A DNA stretch of 64,000 nt, from NCBI GenBank assembly GCA_015501055.1, contig JADNYV010000069.1:1-64000 (forward strand), given 5' to 3'. The DNA is from Mucidula mucida. Lineage: Eukaryota > Basidiomycota > Agaricomycetes > Agaricales > Physalacriaceae. Position numbers and translations under genes: made by a program. Positions 11,551 through 23,434 of this stretch are shown here, in pieces (within the stretch, counting starts at the first letter, position 1; each line of letters begins with the position of its first letter). The notes beneath the pieces are model-generated. The model had not been told where the DNA came from. It saw only the letters and a list, made by a program, of their open reading frames with translations, and did no database searches.

Positions 11551-12350
11551 ACGTGCATTTCACAGCTACTGCCCTTCTGGCATTTGTCTCTTCCGCCATG
11601 GCGTCCCCTTTGGCTGACTACAATATTACTTTGGTAAGCCAACAGTGTGGGCTTTTGCGAACTTGGCATTCAATGCGTACTTACGGGTGATAGGCTCCCA
11701 CTCCGGAGACGCTGCACTTGTACCGACTACACGTTCACTGTACGTCCATCCTCAGACCGCCTAGACGGGACTAACAGACACACATAGTGGGAGGGTGGTT
11801 ATCCTCCTTACACCGTCGGGATCTACAAGAGCGATGGCGGTCTCTACGTGCAGCAGCACAGCGTAAACGAGTAAGCATTGCAACCTCCTCGACCTAATTA
11901 CGATACCCATACCGTATGCAGAACGAGTCTTACATGGACTGTCGACGCTGCAGGTGGCAAGAACATTAACCTGCAGCTCTTTGACAGGACCCCCGAATGT
12001 GGGTGAGGAGGCCGTATTTCCCCCGGGTAAATGTTCCCACGCTTTCTGACCACAGATTTGAACGTTTCGCAACGAGAGGATCCTTTTGGGGGTTCTAAAA
12101 GAGGTCCAGGAAGTTCGGATTATCGTGATTTTGGCCAAAAAAGCCCGGATTATGCATACGGCCTGCTCACCTATATTCGGGGGTCCTTCTTTGACACGAA
12201 TGGTACACTTGCTGCAACGGCGAACATTCCTATGGGACCGACGTGTCCTGTGTTAAATGCGCTTCTGTACGTGTCGGATTCCCTGGTAGTATAGGCTGAC
12301 ACGTTTTTTTCTGCAGTATTTTGGATACCAGTACTGCTAAACGATGTTAC
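11551..12350 (+). pseudogene. Small secreted beta-sandwich protein gene, disrupted by a MITE
   Basis: The locus has a TATA-like TATATATA at 11481 and a CT-rich leader. A signal peptide follows (HFTATALLAFVSSAMASPLA), but its expected first codon at 11551 is GTG, not ATG; the next in-frame ATG (11598) lies inside the signal. Exons with short introns (near 11634-11693, 11750-11787 and 11872-11921) encode a domain with YTFTWEGGYPPYTVGIYKSD, TSLTWTVDAAGG and NINLQLFD. This resembles the small secreted or cell-wall domains common in basidiomycetes (WxGGxPPY...LTW...L.L.D). Exon 2 seems frameshifted near 11710, because the domain continues in another frame. A 202-bp MITE at 11986-12187 splits the last strand: the sequence resumes after it as FDTNGTLAATANIP. 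The gene is therefore broken in three ways. Confidence 0.7.
11986..12187. mobile_element. 202-bp MITE with 8-bp TSD, in a coding exon
   Basis: Terminal inverted repeats of about 32 bp begin AGGACCCCCGAAT at 11986 and end with its complement at 12187; they share 29 of 32 bases. The flanking direct repeat TCTTTGAC (11978-11985 and 12188-12195) is 8 bp. The interior has no coding capacity. Size, TIRs and TSD length suit a hAT-type MITE. The TIR sequence differs from that of the 8.0-kb hAT element, so it belongs to another family. Confidence 0.9.
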
Positions 12351-12814
12351 TTACTCTGACTCCGTTGGTTTCTGCTTTGATTATTGAGATTGCGTAATTG
12401 TCATCGAGTCGCGTATGCTTCATCAAGTGCTTATTCGCCTTCTGCAACTATGTACCGCCGCGTACTATGACGTTCGGCTGGTAGTGCCGAAGCTTGCTGA
12501 CTTGATACCATCTCACCGACGCAACCTCAAATTCCACCACAGCCTCAGGCCCACGTCAATGTCAGAATAATTCGGGCTTTCCTGGAATAGACAAGCCATC
12601 TAACATAATAGTTCCCCATGCTTATTCTAGGAAACCGATCAAGTTCAATACCTCACCAGGGGCGACAGATCCTAGAATACTCGACTTGCGCCACACTTGT
12701 AAGGTCTTCAACTGAAGTGAAACCATCTGTCCTCGTGTCCTCGAATAGATGCATGTCTACTTAGAGATTGTAGCGGAATCTCTCAAGCAGGCTAGACAAT
12801 CGCATTGCAAACAG

Positions 12815-14175
12815 ACAGTACAGGCATCTATATTGTTCCGACAGCAGGACTGAAGACACAGGAAGCGTATACGGACATACGCTGCGATATCATGATCATG
12901 TGCCTTCCCCTCCTAAGAAGAACAAAAAACACCATTTCACGCCATCTGCTTCCACTTGCGCCAAACTCGGTCCATCGAACGACCTCGCACGGCCGACAGA
13001 AGTGCATGATGGTAGCTTAAATGTAAGTATATTCCACGACCCCTGCCGGGCGTAGGAGAAGCATCTTTGAAGTGTCGCTACATCTGCTAACATAAAGTAT
13101 CTTACATCCTCCCTAAAGGACATACACATAGTAATCCGCGAGGATAAATTTCTTCTACCACGTTCAACACCACCTCGTCCGGCATCCTCTTTAAGCTGTA
13201 AAATCCGAGTAGCGCTGGTCAAACTCGCTTTCGCCAAAACTCACAAGGCGTTCGAGTACTCCACGCAATAGCGCAGTAACACGGACGCACATTGCGACGT
13301 GGATCAACTGTCGTCCGAATGCTGTGGGAAGGAAGGAAAGCAACGAAGGTTGGCCAGTGCGTTTACGTGACTGCGCGCCGTTGATATCGTCATCGCCGAA
13401 ATCTGGGGGACCAATACGCAATGCGTAGCCCATACGTACGAGCAAAGTGTCGATTGAAACCGTGACTCCCGTCTCCAAACGCCGTCTTTTCGCTATGTTT
13501 TCCCCAAGCGACGAGATGGTCTGATTCCAGAATACGGAGTCGGTGTAGTCCGGCAACGAGGCATACAATCGGCGACTGCGAAAAGCGTCAGATGAGATTA
13601 TGATTTGGGGCAAGAGACACACCTATGAGATTCTCGCCAAGCATATCGATAGATGATGAGCGGCGACATATTCAGCGGTTTGAGGATAGTATCGAGTCAA
13701 CTGGTTTGATGCGGGCCTAGGACTTCCAATACTCCTTGTGCAGCGCATTATCCGCCACCGAGAAGAATGGGTATCCGCGAGGAACAGGCCCTAGTAGGCG
13801 AAGACGGGGGTTGGTTTATCCCAAGGGCGTTCCGGCACCAGAAACGAGGGCCTCCTTAGCCAAAGATCGAGACGAGGTTCAGCTGATTACAGGCGACATG
13901 ATGGAGAATACATGATAGTCGGAGGATGCTTTATGACGCGAAAATACAAGCTGTTTGAGTTCATTAAACATGATGGTAAACGACATCAAACACACCCATG
14001 CCCATCTAAGGTGTCCAGGCAGGCCTCCACCACAAGCGTAGGACGTCTAATCCAGATGATGTCGTAGAAAGGCGTGGTAGGACAAGACGAGACAGCGGGG
14101 AACTGGCAATGAAGCAATGGACGTAGCAAGCTGGAAGAGAGTAACACGAACAAACACGGACACTGCCTCTTCATG
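12815..14175. repeat. Old duplicated block, copy 2 (no hAT insertion)
   Basis: Diverged direct copy of 7745-10320. Around 13070 the sequence runs straight through the point where copy 1 has the hAT element, which makes this the empty site. A minus-strand frame of 143 codons (13191-13622) shares peptides with copy 1 but has no recognisable domain. Confidence 0.75.
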
Positions 14176-14179
14176 CCTA

Positions 14180-15087
14180 CCGTCCTGGACATCGTGCCTC
14201 GTTCCTTGTCTGCTGATATCCATCCAACACATTGCTTCACGATTCGGCAGCATCAAAACAGGGTGGCGCATTGCACGCTTGCTGAAACGAACAGACTGCC
14301 TGGCACGCAGGATTTACCACACCCGCGTCGGCTTGTGCTTCCGAGGACGCATCATTTCGAGGTAATCAGGTTGGCTGGTCCGCAAATTTGCAGCTAACTC
14401 GCTGGATAGCTTGATCAAGGGCGCACTCGCTCTACACGAGGATATAGTCTTCCACTTCGAGAGCTGTACCGTATACGGCTACGAGCAGTGCTTCCGGTGC
14501 AGCGTCGATATTCCAGGACACGAGGTAACTAGGAAGGCATCGATAGATGGCGGCATCAGAGGTTGGCTAGCGCCCGCCAACGTGCCTGCTCTCCGTCTTA
14601 TGGGTTGACCTTAATGGTAGATTGGGGCTGAGCATCGAGGCAGCTTATACATTATGAAATCCATGACACAGATGTCTTCCATAGATAAAGACATTGATCA
14701 ACGCGAAGGGAAAACTCCGAATGTGGGTCTGTAGACTGAAAGAAACTTTTACGTTGCTGATACGACCCGCGGGCCACAGTGCATTCCGACCATAATCCAA
14801 ATAAGGAAAACTAAGAGCTGGCCCCAGCGCCCTCCTGAGCTGCCTTATTAGCTCCGTGTGGACGCCATACCTGGACCAGTGGGCAGAATCCACATTCACG
14901 TAATCAACGATCGCCCAAGGACAAAGAGCTGAACAAAGGCTTTGTTGCTCCCCACATCCTTGTTCTGGCCACTCTCTCAGACGTCGCTCACTGACACCGG
15001 TGTCACGTCTAAATTTTTTGGTGAGGCGCATTCGGCTGTTTTCTATATTACCGGTACATACTGATCACTCATTCTAGTCCTACAACA
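14180..15087. other. Intergenic stretch upstream of the AGC kinase
   Basis: No frame here has family features. It should contain the kinase promoter; the region just before the start is ordinary, with ATTCTAGTCCTACAACA preceding the ATG. Confidence 0.4.
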
Positions 15088-16521
15088 ATGAAGCTATCAC
15101 TTCATCGTCTACGCATGGACGACATTCTTCATAACAATGAGGAATTGGACACCCCATCTCCCATTGAAAGTTCTTCCTCGGATTTATCGACGTCCGACTC
15201 CTCCTGCTCCGGTTTACGAGTATCGAACGTGCCTTCACCATCCGTAGGACCACGCACTCTCTCAGAAAATCGTCTACTGAGATACAAATGGAAGAGGACA
15301 GTTGGTGCAGGTTCCTTCGGTCGGGTACAACTCGGTGAGTTTCCTCAACGTATCTTCTCGCGCGCCGACGCTCATGTTTGTATCCTAGTCCGTAGTCTCG
15401 ATGACGGTCATTGCTGTGCCATCAAAACTATCAACAAGAGTCGCGTTGTAAGGCAAGCAAAAATCACCCATACCAATAATGAGGCCGCAATCCTCTCTTG
15501 GATTCGGGACAATGGACAGTGCCCGTTCATCATCGAGCTATCAGGAATATTCCAGGACACGCAGAACTTGTATATGGTCATGGAATACGTCCCAGGTGGA
15601 GAACTCTGCACGCTCCTGCGGGATTCGGGCGTACGTTATTCAGAGTCTTATCGTGATTTATGGTCCTTATATCGTTTCAATTCCTCTCAGCGCTTCTCAG
15701 AGAACCAGGCCAGGTTTTATTTGAGCGAGGTTATCGTGGCTCTAGTCTTCTTGCATGACCGGCGGATCATGTATCGAGACTTGAAGACGGAGAACATCCT
15801 CATTGGACGTAACGGGCATATCAAGCTGGCTGACTTTGGCTTGGCCAACCGCTCCAAATATGGGAGCACGCCTGACTACATGGCGCCAGAGGTAAGTCGT
15901 GTTCCCCGATGACTTGTCGCGGAGTTGACTTGCCTGGCAGATCATTCGTGGAGAAAGCTACAATCACTCGGTCGACTATTACTCCTTCGGCGTCCTCGTA
16001 TACGAGCTCCTTGTCGGTACCACTCCATACCACATCCCGAGCGCCCATTTTCCCGACGCCCAAGCCCGGCTCGACGCCATTTACAAAGACATCCTCGCGG
16101 GACCCCAATTCATAAGATGGCCCCCCACCGATGTCGTCTCGCCCCTCGCCAAGATCCTCGTTACACGTTTAATGTGCATTAACTCGAAACGGAGGCTTGG
16201 GAGCGGTGAACGAGGAACATCGGACGTTCTAACGCACCCTTGGTTCAAGAGGGTCGATTGGAGAGCCGTGCAGGATGGGACTTCTGAGCCACCATATATA
16301 CCAAGGCTAAGAGGCGACGATGATACTAGCGCGTGAGTTTTGTCGTCTGTTTCTTATATGAAGCTCACAAAGCATACAGCTTCAACTCACACTCGAACTC
16401 CGATGCATATCTGTTTGATCCTCTCAGGCGAGGAGCAACAGAACGCGACGAACATGGACAGCATTTCAAGGACTTCCCATATATCGGTGCCTCTCCCGAG
16501 TCCGCACAGAGCCTGAGGTGA
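15088..16521 (+). CDS. AGC-family Ser/Thr protein kinase, PKA-catalytic-like
   Basis: Five exons: 15088-15334, 15389-15630, 15691-15891, 15941-16332 and 16380-16521. Introns are 47-60 bp with GT-AG ends. All junctions keep the frame and give 407 aa. Kinase landmarks: glycine loop GAGSFG (about 73-78), ATP lysine in CCAIK (K95), AGC-type catalytic loop YRDLKTEN (D193), DFG (211-213), APE, SVDYYSFGVLVYELLVG, and HPWFKRVDW with PPYIPRLRGDDDTS in the AGC C-terminal extension. An FxxF hydrophobic motif (HFKDF, about 390-393) lies near the end. The activation loop is short: from DFG to PDY it reads LANRSKYGST, lacking the usual TWTLCGTPEY threonine. The domain otherwise looks functional. The N-terminal 60 residues are Ser-rich. 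The best family guess is a cAMP-dependent kinase catalytic subunit paralogue; kinase activity is inferred. Confidence 0.9.
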
Positions 16522-17487
16522 ATATGATGTATCCCTGATTCATACTGTATTCATTAGACTTGTATCTCACTCTCCTTCTCGTTTTCAATTTCTCCGGGCA
16601 ATAGTAGTTACATTAAATGAAATCGGCTACGAAACGATCGCGATCTACTCGGGGAATCTACATGTAGTACAATGATAGTTTTGGCGGCGAAGAGAAGCCC
16701 GACAGATATCAAATACTACTGAATTTTCCTACAGGCATGAATCTGTACTGCGCTGCTTGTTGAACAAGGCATAGCGGGAGACGACCCAGTACCAGCGTCG
16801 CACAGACTTGGATCCGAGCAGCTTCCGTGCGGCATTTGTCCTCGTACACTGCACGACGAGTTGCACTCGGTTCTTCGTGATTCTCAAGTCGATTTCGATA
16901 TTTAAATGGCGGATGGCATATTAGGGAAATAGTCGCCAAAAAGGAAAAAAAGGATGTCTGATTATGATTCGGTGACGACGCTGAATCGCTACTTGTACAT
17001 AGAACAATCGCAGTTCTGGTTTGTCATGCCGAGCATATGATGGTACAGTGCTGGAGTCGTTGATGTAGTAAATGAGATACTGCCAGGGACGCATCGCCGT
17101 CAGAGGCGACGAGAGAGAGAACCGAATCTTGAAAGCGGCGAACGCTTCCGCGCGCGCTGACGATGACGGCAGAGAGGTGCGTCGGACAAGCCAGTAGCAT
17201 ATTGGGCGTAATTAGGTCAAGTCGAAAGAACCTGCCGGTCGAAAGAATCATAAGGTTAGAAACATATGAATTCGGATGATAGTTCGAAGGTAAAGTTTCT
17301 TTTGAGAGCCCCACTTCACACTGGTCGAGGGAGGTCTTTCACTGGGCAGGCCCGCACTCGAGTATCAAATCCAAGCAAATATATTCGTAACAAAAAACAA
17401 GGGCACATCCAAGAAGAAGATTGTATAGAAATGACAAAGAGAATTCGGCTTTAACTTTAACTACCCAGCCTTAGTTCCCGTTACACT

Positions 17488-18174
17488 TCAAAGAATGGCC
17501 AACAGCGTCAACAGCAGACCCACAACGACACCGAGGACACCATCCAACCTGAGAGTCGGTCAGCGTGTATCACATATACGAAGGGGAAAGCGTACAAAAG
17601 GACTACACTCGCCAAGATGCCAGGAACGATAACGTTGAGTTCGATAAGAAGCGTCTCAAGGGCGAGAGTAATCGCGGAGACGATGCCGGGAATCCGAAAA
17701 GCGTAGAAGAGTTGGCGCTGGTCGTAGAGGCGTTGATATCCTGCGGAAATGTCTCAGTCCACGTAAACACAGATCATGCAAAATTAGACACCGACCTTGA
17801 TGATCTCGGCGAGCAGCGCAGAGAGCTCGTCAGAGGTCTGTCGCTTCACCTTCCTGGCGCCGAGGCCCTGGAGGGACGAGGCAGCCGTTTTGAGCGCGGT
17901 TTGGACCTCGTTGAACAGCGGGGTAAGGTTGCTCGAGCTCGCCTGTTTGTTCGCGACGAGGGAGTCTGACAGTGAGATAACGCGTCAGCCTCGATGATCG
18001 GGAGAGCGGGGAACGCTGCAAACCAATCTGGGGCAAGATACTGTCCGTGCTGCCTTTCAACGTCGTGAGGATGTTGAAAACATCCGCATCGTCGCGCTTG
18101 GTGGGCGGCGTCACGAGGGCGGACGTGAACGTGAAGAAGGTCAAGGCGACAAAGGCAATGCGGCTGATGAACAT
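17488..18174 (-). pseudogene. Small secreted protein gene, copy A (frameshifted)
   Basis: Copy of the gene at 37675-38365. The signal peptide (FISRIAFVALTFFTFTSA) and following exons are preserved. Two differences damage it. The intron-1 donor is GTTTGC instead of GTATGC, and exon 3 lacks one C near 17686-17690, where copy B has GGATTCCCGGGC. The shift leads to an early stop near 17612, before the hydrophobic C terminus. A TATAAA box (18222-18227, minus strand) is kept at the same distance from the ATG. It is probably non-functional, or else makes a truncated product. Confidence 0.8.
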
Positions 18175-18239
18175 GATGAAGATGCAGTTGGGATGATTAT
18201 ACTGCTCTTGTTTTCGTTGTCTTTATACTCGAAAAAACG

Positions 18240-18860
18240 CGGCTCAAACATAGATACTTGAGGCGCGTTCAAGGGGCAGTACCATGATGGAGATACGTTC
18301 GACGAGAGGTCCCATGTGATGGCGGAGGGTGACGTGGTCTAGGTCATGATGGACATTCGGATGTTTGCGAACCAGACAGCTCCATACAATCATAAAGAGA
18401 GAAGATGTCGTTGAGCTCATGTTTCGCGTCAACTGGGCCCGAAATGAAGTAGGTGGAGCCCATTACGAACGACGGTAACGGCAACGGACTTTGAAATCTG
18501 CCGCTGATGCGTCGGTAAATGGCCGCATTCTCACACCGAGCTCCTCAAGTGGGAAAGTGTCACGAATTGGCAGAGATGAGGACTACACAGCGGGTATTCA
18601 CGAGTAGAGGAGTATGAAGTCAAGCGCAGGGCCTTACCGTGCCATGATTGTAACCACATGTTCGCCAGCGTCTTCCGGATGAGTCGCCATAGACGCTCCC
18701 TTCATCGTAATAAGGCGTAAGATCTGCTCGAACAGCAGTCAGCCTCCGAAATATCTGCGATTCTGGACGGCACACGGCAGGTAGAATGTAACGTTATACG
18801 GGAGGCCGAGGAACATACCCATCCCCGAGGCAGCAATATGCATCATAAACGTCGACGTGA
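18240..18860 (-). pseudogene. Decayed coding remnant, copy A
   Basis: Minus-strand fragments parallel those at 38450-39060 in copy B, including peptides PLVERISIMVLPL and (in copy B) HELNDIFSLYDCMDAVWFAN. Frames are broken by stops and shifts. I do not recognise the family. It lies upstream of the secreted-protein gene in both duplicates, so it was duplicated with it. Confidence 0.35.
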
Positions 18861-20713
18861 GTGTAATAAGGAGTGCCGCGTCAGAACAATATGGGCATCG
18901 CTGGCTGTTACAGATCAGACTAGGAACAGGTGAGGTAAGTGGAGGTCAAAAGGTGAACCGACACCTCACATCTACTGTGAAGAATACTGTCTATAGAGGA
19001 CAGTGGTGTAACGACCTTGATTTACCCATGCTATTGACCTGTACGTTCGTTGAAAAATCCTTTACTGCAGTCAAGCTTTGAATTGGTATGCAAATCGAAG
19101 GAAATCAATCATGTGATAGAAGTTTTCGACAAACAGGCAGTTCGCTCATGCGTAGTAACGTCATTCCAAGGGGGAAGAACCTACTCGGCATGAAAGTCGT
19201 GAACCAAAACAACAAAGCATATGTTACTTAGCTATTACAACGAAAGTACGACGCTTGCCCGCGGGATTCTCGCCACCGGTGAGAGCTTTTCCAGCCCGCG
19301 CACGACGCATCACCTCAAATGCAGGAATTAGAAGGTGTTCTGAAGGAGAGGAGAAATGAAGGTACAACGGGAGGTAAATCAACTGCAAAAGTCAACATGT
19401 CTACTTGGGGCGAGCCATGCTCCAGAAGGGACCAATGCCATAATGACGAGCACACTAATATCCCGCGAAGTGTCGACTATGGTGCAAAGAGCTATGTCGT
19501 GACGCGACTAAGAGCATGGAGCGTTGTAACGGGCCGTGCGGTGCAAATTGGAAGCACCATGTCGCGTCCAGACTGGCAGGTATATCGTGCCCGACGCGTG
19601 TAGCATGCTGTAGCGCTCCGTTAGATTGTCTGAGTGGGGTGAAAGACTAGTCTAGTCCCTAGGTGGGTCAGTCATTGCCCATTCAAGCCGAAATTTCTGA
19701 CGGAGGAAGTCAGAACAGGTAGCACGGGTCGTACGAAAGGATCTAAACTTAACATTGACTCATTTTGACGAGGTTCAAGGGACAGAGGCAAGGAAGAAGC
19801 CCTGTGGCGTTCACGATGCAGCGGATGATGGTGGTTGAAGACGAAAATACGATAACGTGATCGAGGCACATGCGGCTGGCTATCGCCGCTCCGACGGCTT
19901 TTTGGGAGCCAGCTTCCACTTCGCTTACTGATGCTTGAAGACTAAATTCGACGTGGAGCCCAAACTTGTTATGGCTGTTTTAGTATGCGCTTCATACGGT
20001 TACGATTGGCGTTCGATAGAGCACTGTTCTACCCAATTCGTCATCATGCGCAGGTCACCGTCCGCCGTCTAGGCGCTATGGAATAACATCCTCGGCTCAC
20101 TCGTCCCATTATGAGCTCGCTCGAAGCGCGTGTGGACCCCACCTCTCGCCCACACAAACCTGACAACACGTCGCATGACATGAAGGGTGTACTCAAAACG
20201 GTTGGAAATCCTTGCTTCTCAAGGCATTTAGACTTGCCCGCCAGGCCATTCCTTCACACACGCAGATCATTTCCAGTGTGCATGACATGTCACGGGTGCA
20301 TCCGCATTCCTCAGCGACACACCAACGTGGACTATTCAACACGTATCATCTTACGACTGTCCAGGTGTCCTCCAACTGTTACTTGTCGGGACTCAGGAGT
20401 AGCCCCTATCGCCTTCCAGACACGCACACGACGAGTAAGGCAGCGCTACTGATATTATTCGGTTGTAGATGTCACCGTATGGGCACGCTTCCCTTCCTTT
20501 TACGAACAATTGTGTCTAACGTTCACCTCCCTCAGACCTGAGAACTTGCTTGCTGCATGAATCCAGCTCACAGATAAATAAGACGAACGGTTCCTTTCTA
20601 AATATGGCGAGTCACCAGAAATAACATCAACAATGCCGTAGTCAATCACCCGCAAGCCCGCCGTTTCCTGTGCAGACCGCGTGATAGTCCACAGCTACCA
20701 GTCGCATCACAAT

Positions 20714-20875
20714 ATGTCTTCCCCAGAATCGTCAACGACGCCCTCCTTGCGCACCTCCTCTTCCGTCAGCCCGCTGGATTCCTTGAACCACGTCGTACGA
20801 GCAGTAGGGGGTGCACTCGTCGCGTATCTCGATGAGGTTAAAGCACAAGCGCACGGCGTATCAATCGAGCCGTGA
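20714..20875 (+). CDS. Short open frame, 53 codons, doubtful
   Basis: ATG at 20714 opens MSSPESSTTPSLRTSSSVSP and ends at TGA 20873-20875. It is Ser/Thr-rich with no domain. The matching place in copy B (about 40830-40900) has lost the first half, so the frame is not conserved between duplicates. It may be a chance frame or a gene fragment. Confidence 0.15.
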   Translation: MSSPESSTTPSLRTSSSVSPLDSLNHVVRAVGGALVAYLDEVKAQAHGVSIEP

Positions 20876-22299
20876 GAAAAGACTGTCGACGTGGGAGGTA
20901 TATGGCGAAGGCTGTCAGCATCAACCACATGGAAAGAAAGGCGAGCGTTAACCAACGTGGCTAGTCCGGATATCGAAATCTCCGAAACACGTGGGGGCAG
21001 GAAGTCATGGTCACGAACTTGAGCATTGGATCTTCCGATTGATCTGTAGCGGCTAGTACAGACACCTAGTCCTTTGCGTGCTCTGGCTTGAAGCCAGGCC
21101 AGCCGTATCTGAGCCAGAGAAACCAGGCCGTGGCGGCGGCTTGGTACAGCCTACGATAGCATCGCATCCCCGAGGCCTTAAGTAGTCATATTTGAGGACT
21201 GCACGTTCCTCAATTTGAGTCGTGCCAGTGTTCATAATGCTTGCTTGGTCCTGGGAAGACAGGTGCGATGAATGAAAACATGAATTTTACCTGTCCCATA
21301 GAATGCGGTCAGAAAAAGACCGTAGAGTTACACACGTTCATATACCCTCGACACGATGAGATCTAAGCACATGCGTGCCCCCGTCACATCTCGCGCCACT
21401 CCACGGCTCAGGCCACAGCCGGCCGTGAGTTACGGCTTCAGTCCAAGCCCGGGAAAGCAGATACCTGGATACGCCACTCAGAATATGACGTACCGAGTAC
21501 AGCGGCGGCTACGCCTACCGTGGAAACAAATCTAGGAATGCTCCCTATAAGACGCATCATTCAAGTATCCCGTTTAAGACGGTGCGCATCAAACAAATAT
21601 TTCGTTGGAGACGCCCTGGTCAAGGGCTCCATTAGCTTACACGGCTCGTTCACCCTTTACCCGGAAGAATGGATGATTGCCAGAAAGCATCGAGGACTCT
21701 AACCGCGGTTTCTAGAGAAATAATGAGTGCATCTTGAGCGAGGGAAAGCGAGAAGCGTTGAGAGACAGAAGTGAGTATCCGAGAATCAAGCGGACGCATC
21801 ATGTTGGAAGAAGAGCCTAGAATGCTGCTACAAGACGGAAAGTGCTCACCAAGAATGTGGTGTGCTGCACGAGTGCATCCGTTCTTAGCCACTGTGAGTA
21901 CCGCGAATTTTCGAACGGCTCCAGAAGATAAATCAGATAAATTCATATTGCGTTTAAAGGCGGCGAGACTGTGGCGAGAGTGGGACAGACATGGTGGGAG
22001 GAGGATAAGCCGGAGATGCCCGTGCCAAAAAGGTACAGACCAAAAAGCGACTTGTAATTGACCAACTTGTGATGCGACTGTAAGTCGACTATTAGTCTAT
22101 CTCCTTCTCGCCTACAGTCGGCTTACCCTGGCCCCCACTCGGGAGGGCATAGGCCGCGACGAAGCATAAGTCTCACCCAGAATGAGCTGCATGTCTCTCA
22201 TCATTCTGGTGCTATGCGTTTTGAGAATGAATAGAGCCGCGCTCAACCTCGCCGATGGTGAAATGAGATACGCGCCTCTCGAGCTTTCTTACGCGCATA

Positions 22300-22519
22300 C
22301 TGTAGACTTTTAATCAATTCGTCAGTCACAGGTCACAGGCAACCTCGATTTGACGAAATGTCACAGGTGTCACTGAAAATCTCGCGAAAATTCCCCCCGG
22401 CGGGGCCCCCGCCGTCCTCCCGCCGCGGCTATTACTATATATAGTAATCTGACGAAACCAGAATTTCGTTAGGCAGGTCACACGTCACATGGCATGACGA
22501 ATTGATTTAAAGTCTACAG
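22300..22519. mobile_element. 220-bp MITE with TA target duplication (Tc1/mariner-like)
   Basis: The left end CTGTAGACTTTTAATCAATT and right end (complement, CTGTAGACTTTAAATCAATT) are near-perfect inverted repeats extending through TCGTCA. TA flanks both ends (22298-22299 and 22520-22521), as in Tc1/mariner/pogo transposons. The centre holds a very GC-rich block (CCCCCCGGCGGGGCCCCCGC) next to an AT palindrome TACTATATATAGTA. No coding capacity; non-autonomous. Confidence 0.85.
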
Positions 22520-23430
22520 TAAATCAAAGAATATTAGCAGTTGATATGAACCTTCCGGTTAGATGCCGAACCAATATGGTGAGTGTTATGCAAAGCCGTG
22601 TGGTTCCGCAAGAGCGTACATGCAATCTGCGTGTACAATAAGTAAGTCCATACATTACAAAGATCGGCTCACCTCCGCGGTGTGGCAAGAACGCCACACG
22701 CGAACATCTCCAAGCACTGGCACCAGTTTTTGCGACGCTCTCCGCTACATGATGATTGTTCTCCATCTTCATAGGTTCCGAACAGTGATGCCGAAGCCAA
22801 ATGCCCCACAGTGTGAAGCTTGGAGAGTTGCTTCAACGCAAGACTTCATCGAGGGTAAGGGTAAACCCGCATCACCTCTACAGGATCCTTCCATGTTGAA
22901 CGATCAATGGAAGAATGGTTCCCCAAGAGATACTCGACCTGATCTCTGCCATCCAGGACCTACCAACGCGGGTGTAGATCCAGTGGTCGCAGGCCCTGGT
23001 GCTTGATGCGATGAGATTTAGAAGCATTATTGGGCTCATCATCTACAACACCAAAACAATTTATCAACCATTGTTACTTACCCAAATCCCCTGAAACTTG
23101 CAGCTTCCACCTACAGTGTCCTTCCCGCATCCGCTCTCTAATGGGTTCATGAGGCAAGGTAAGCGCACACCCAAACAACTGCCAATTCGGGATCCCCATC
23201 CCGTCCCCCACACGTGCCGGAATATGTTCGTTCTCATCCATATGCAGCTCTTTTTTTTTTTTCAAACTCCAATCATGTCGTGAGAAACTCTCGATTTTGG
23301 CACTACTATCAGGCTTGAAATGTCAGCATGGCCGGGGGATACAAAGCAAAATCTCGGACTCGCATTGAACTCTGGTAAAGTTCGATTCGTAGGATCGAGA
23401 GCAAGAGGCAAGTGACGGAAACGCGATGCG
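22520..23430. other. Stretch without a supported gene
   Basis: A 147-codon plus-strand frame (22563-23006) begins with ATG but has no recognisable domain and unfamiliar composition. A poly-T run lies near 23251. Nothing else was identified. Confidence 0.3.
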
Positions 23431-23434
23431 CTTT

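Larger units (their letters stand above)
16560..22180. repeat. Segmental duplication, copy A
   Basis: Direct copy of 35945-42220. Matching runs begin near 16570 (TTTCTCCGGGC, then ATCGGCTACGAAAC) and persist to about 22175. The core, 17310-20110, is very similar to 37540-40250, with long runs differing by only occasional bases. Both flanks are much more diverged and contain indels. One block (about 21200-21640) is inverted relative to copy B. The 1,213-bp element of copy B is missing here. Confidence 0.9.

Noticed and set aside
19319..19603. 94-codon frame conserved in both copies of the duplication
   Set aside because: Both copies are nearly identical DNA, so an intact frame is expected by chance; no domain or start context supports it.
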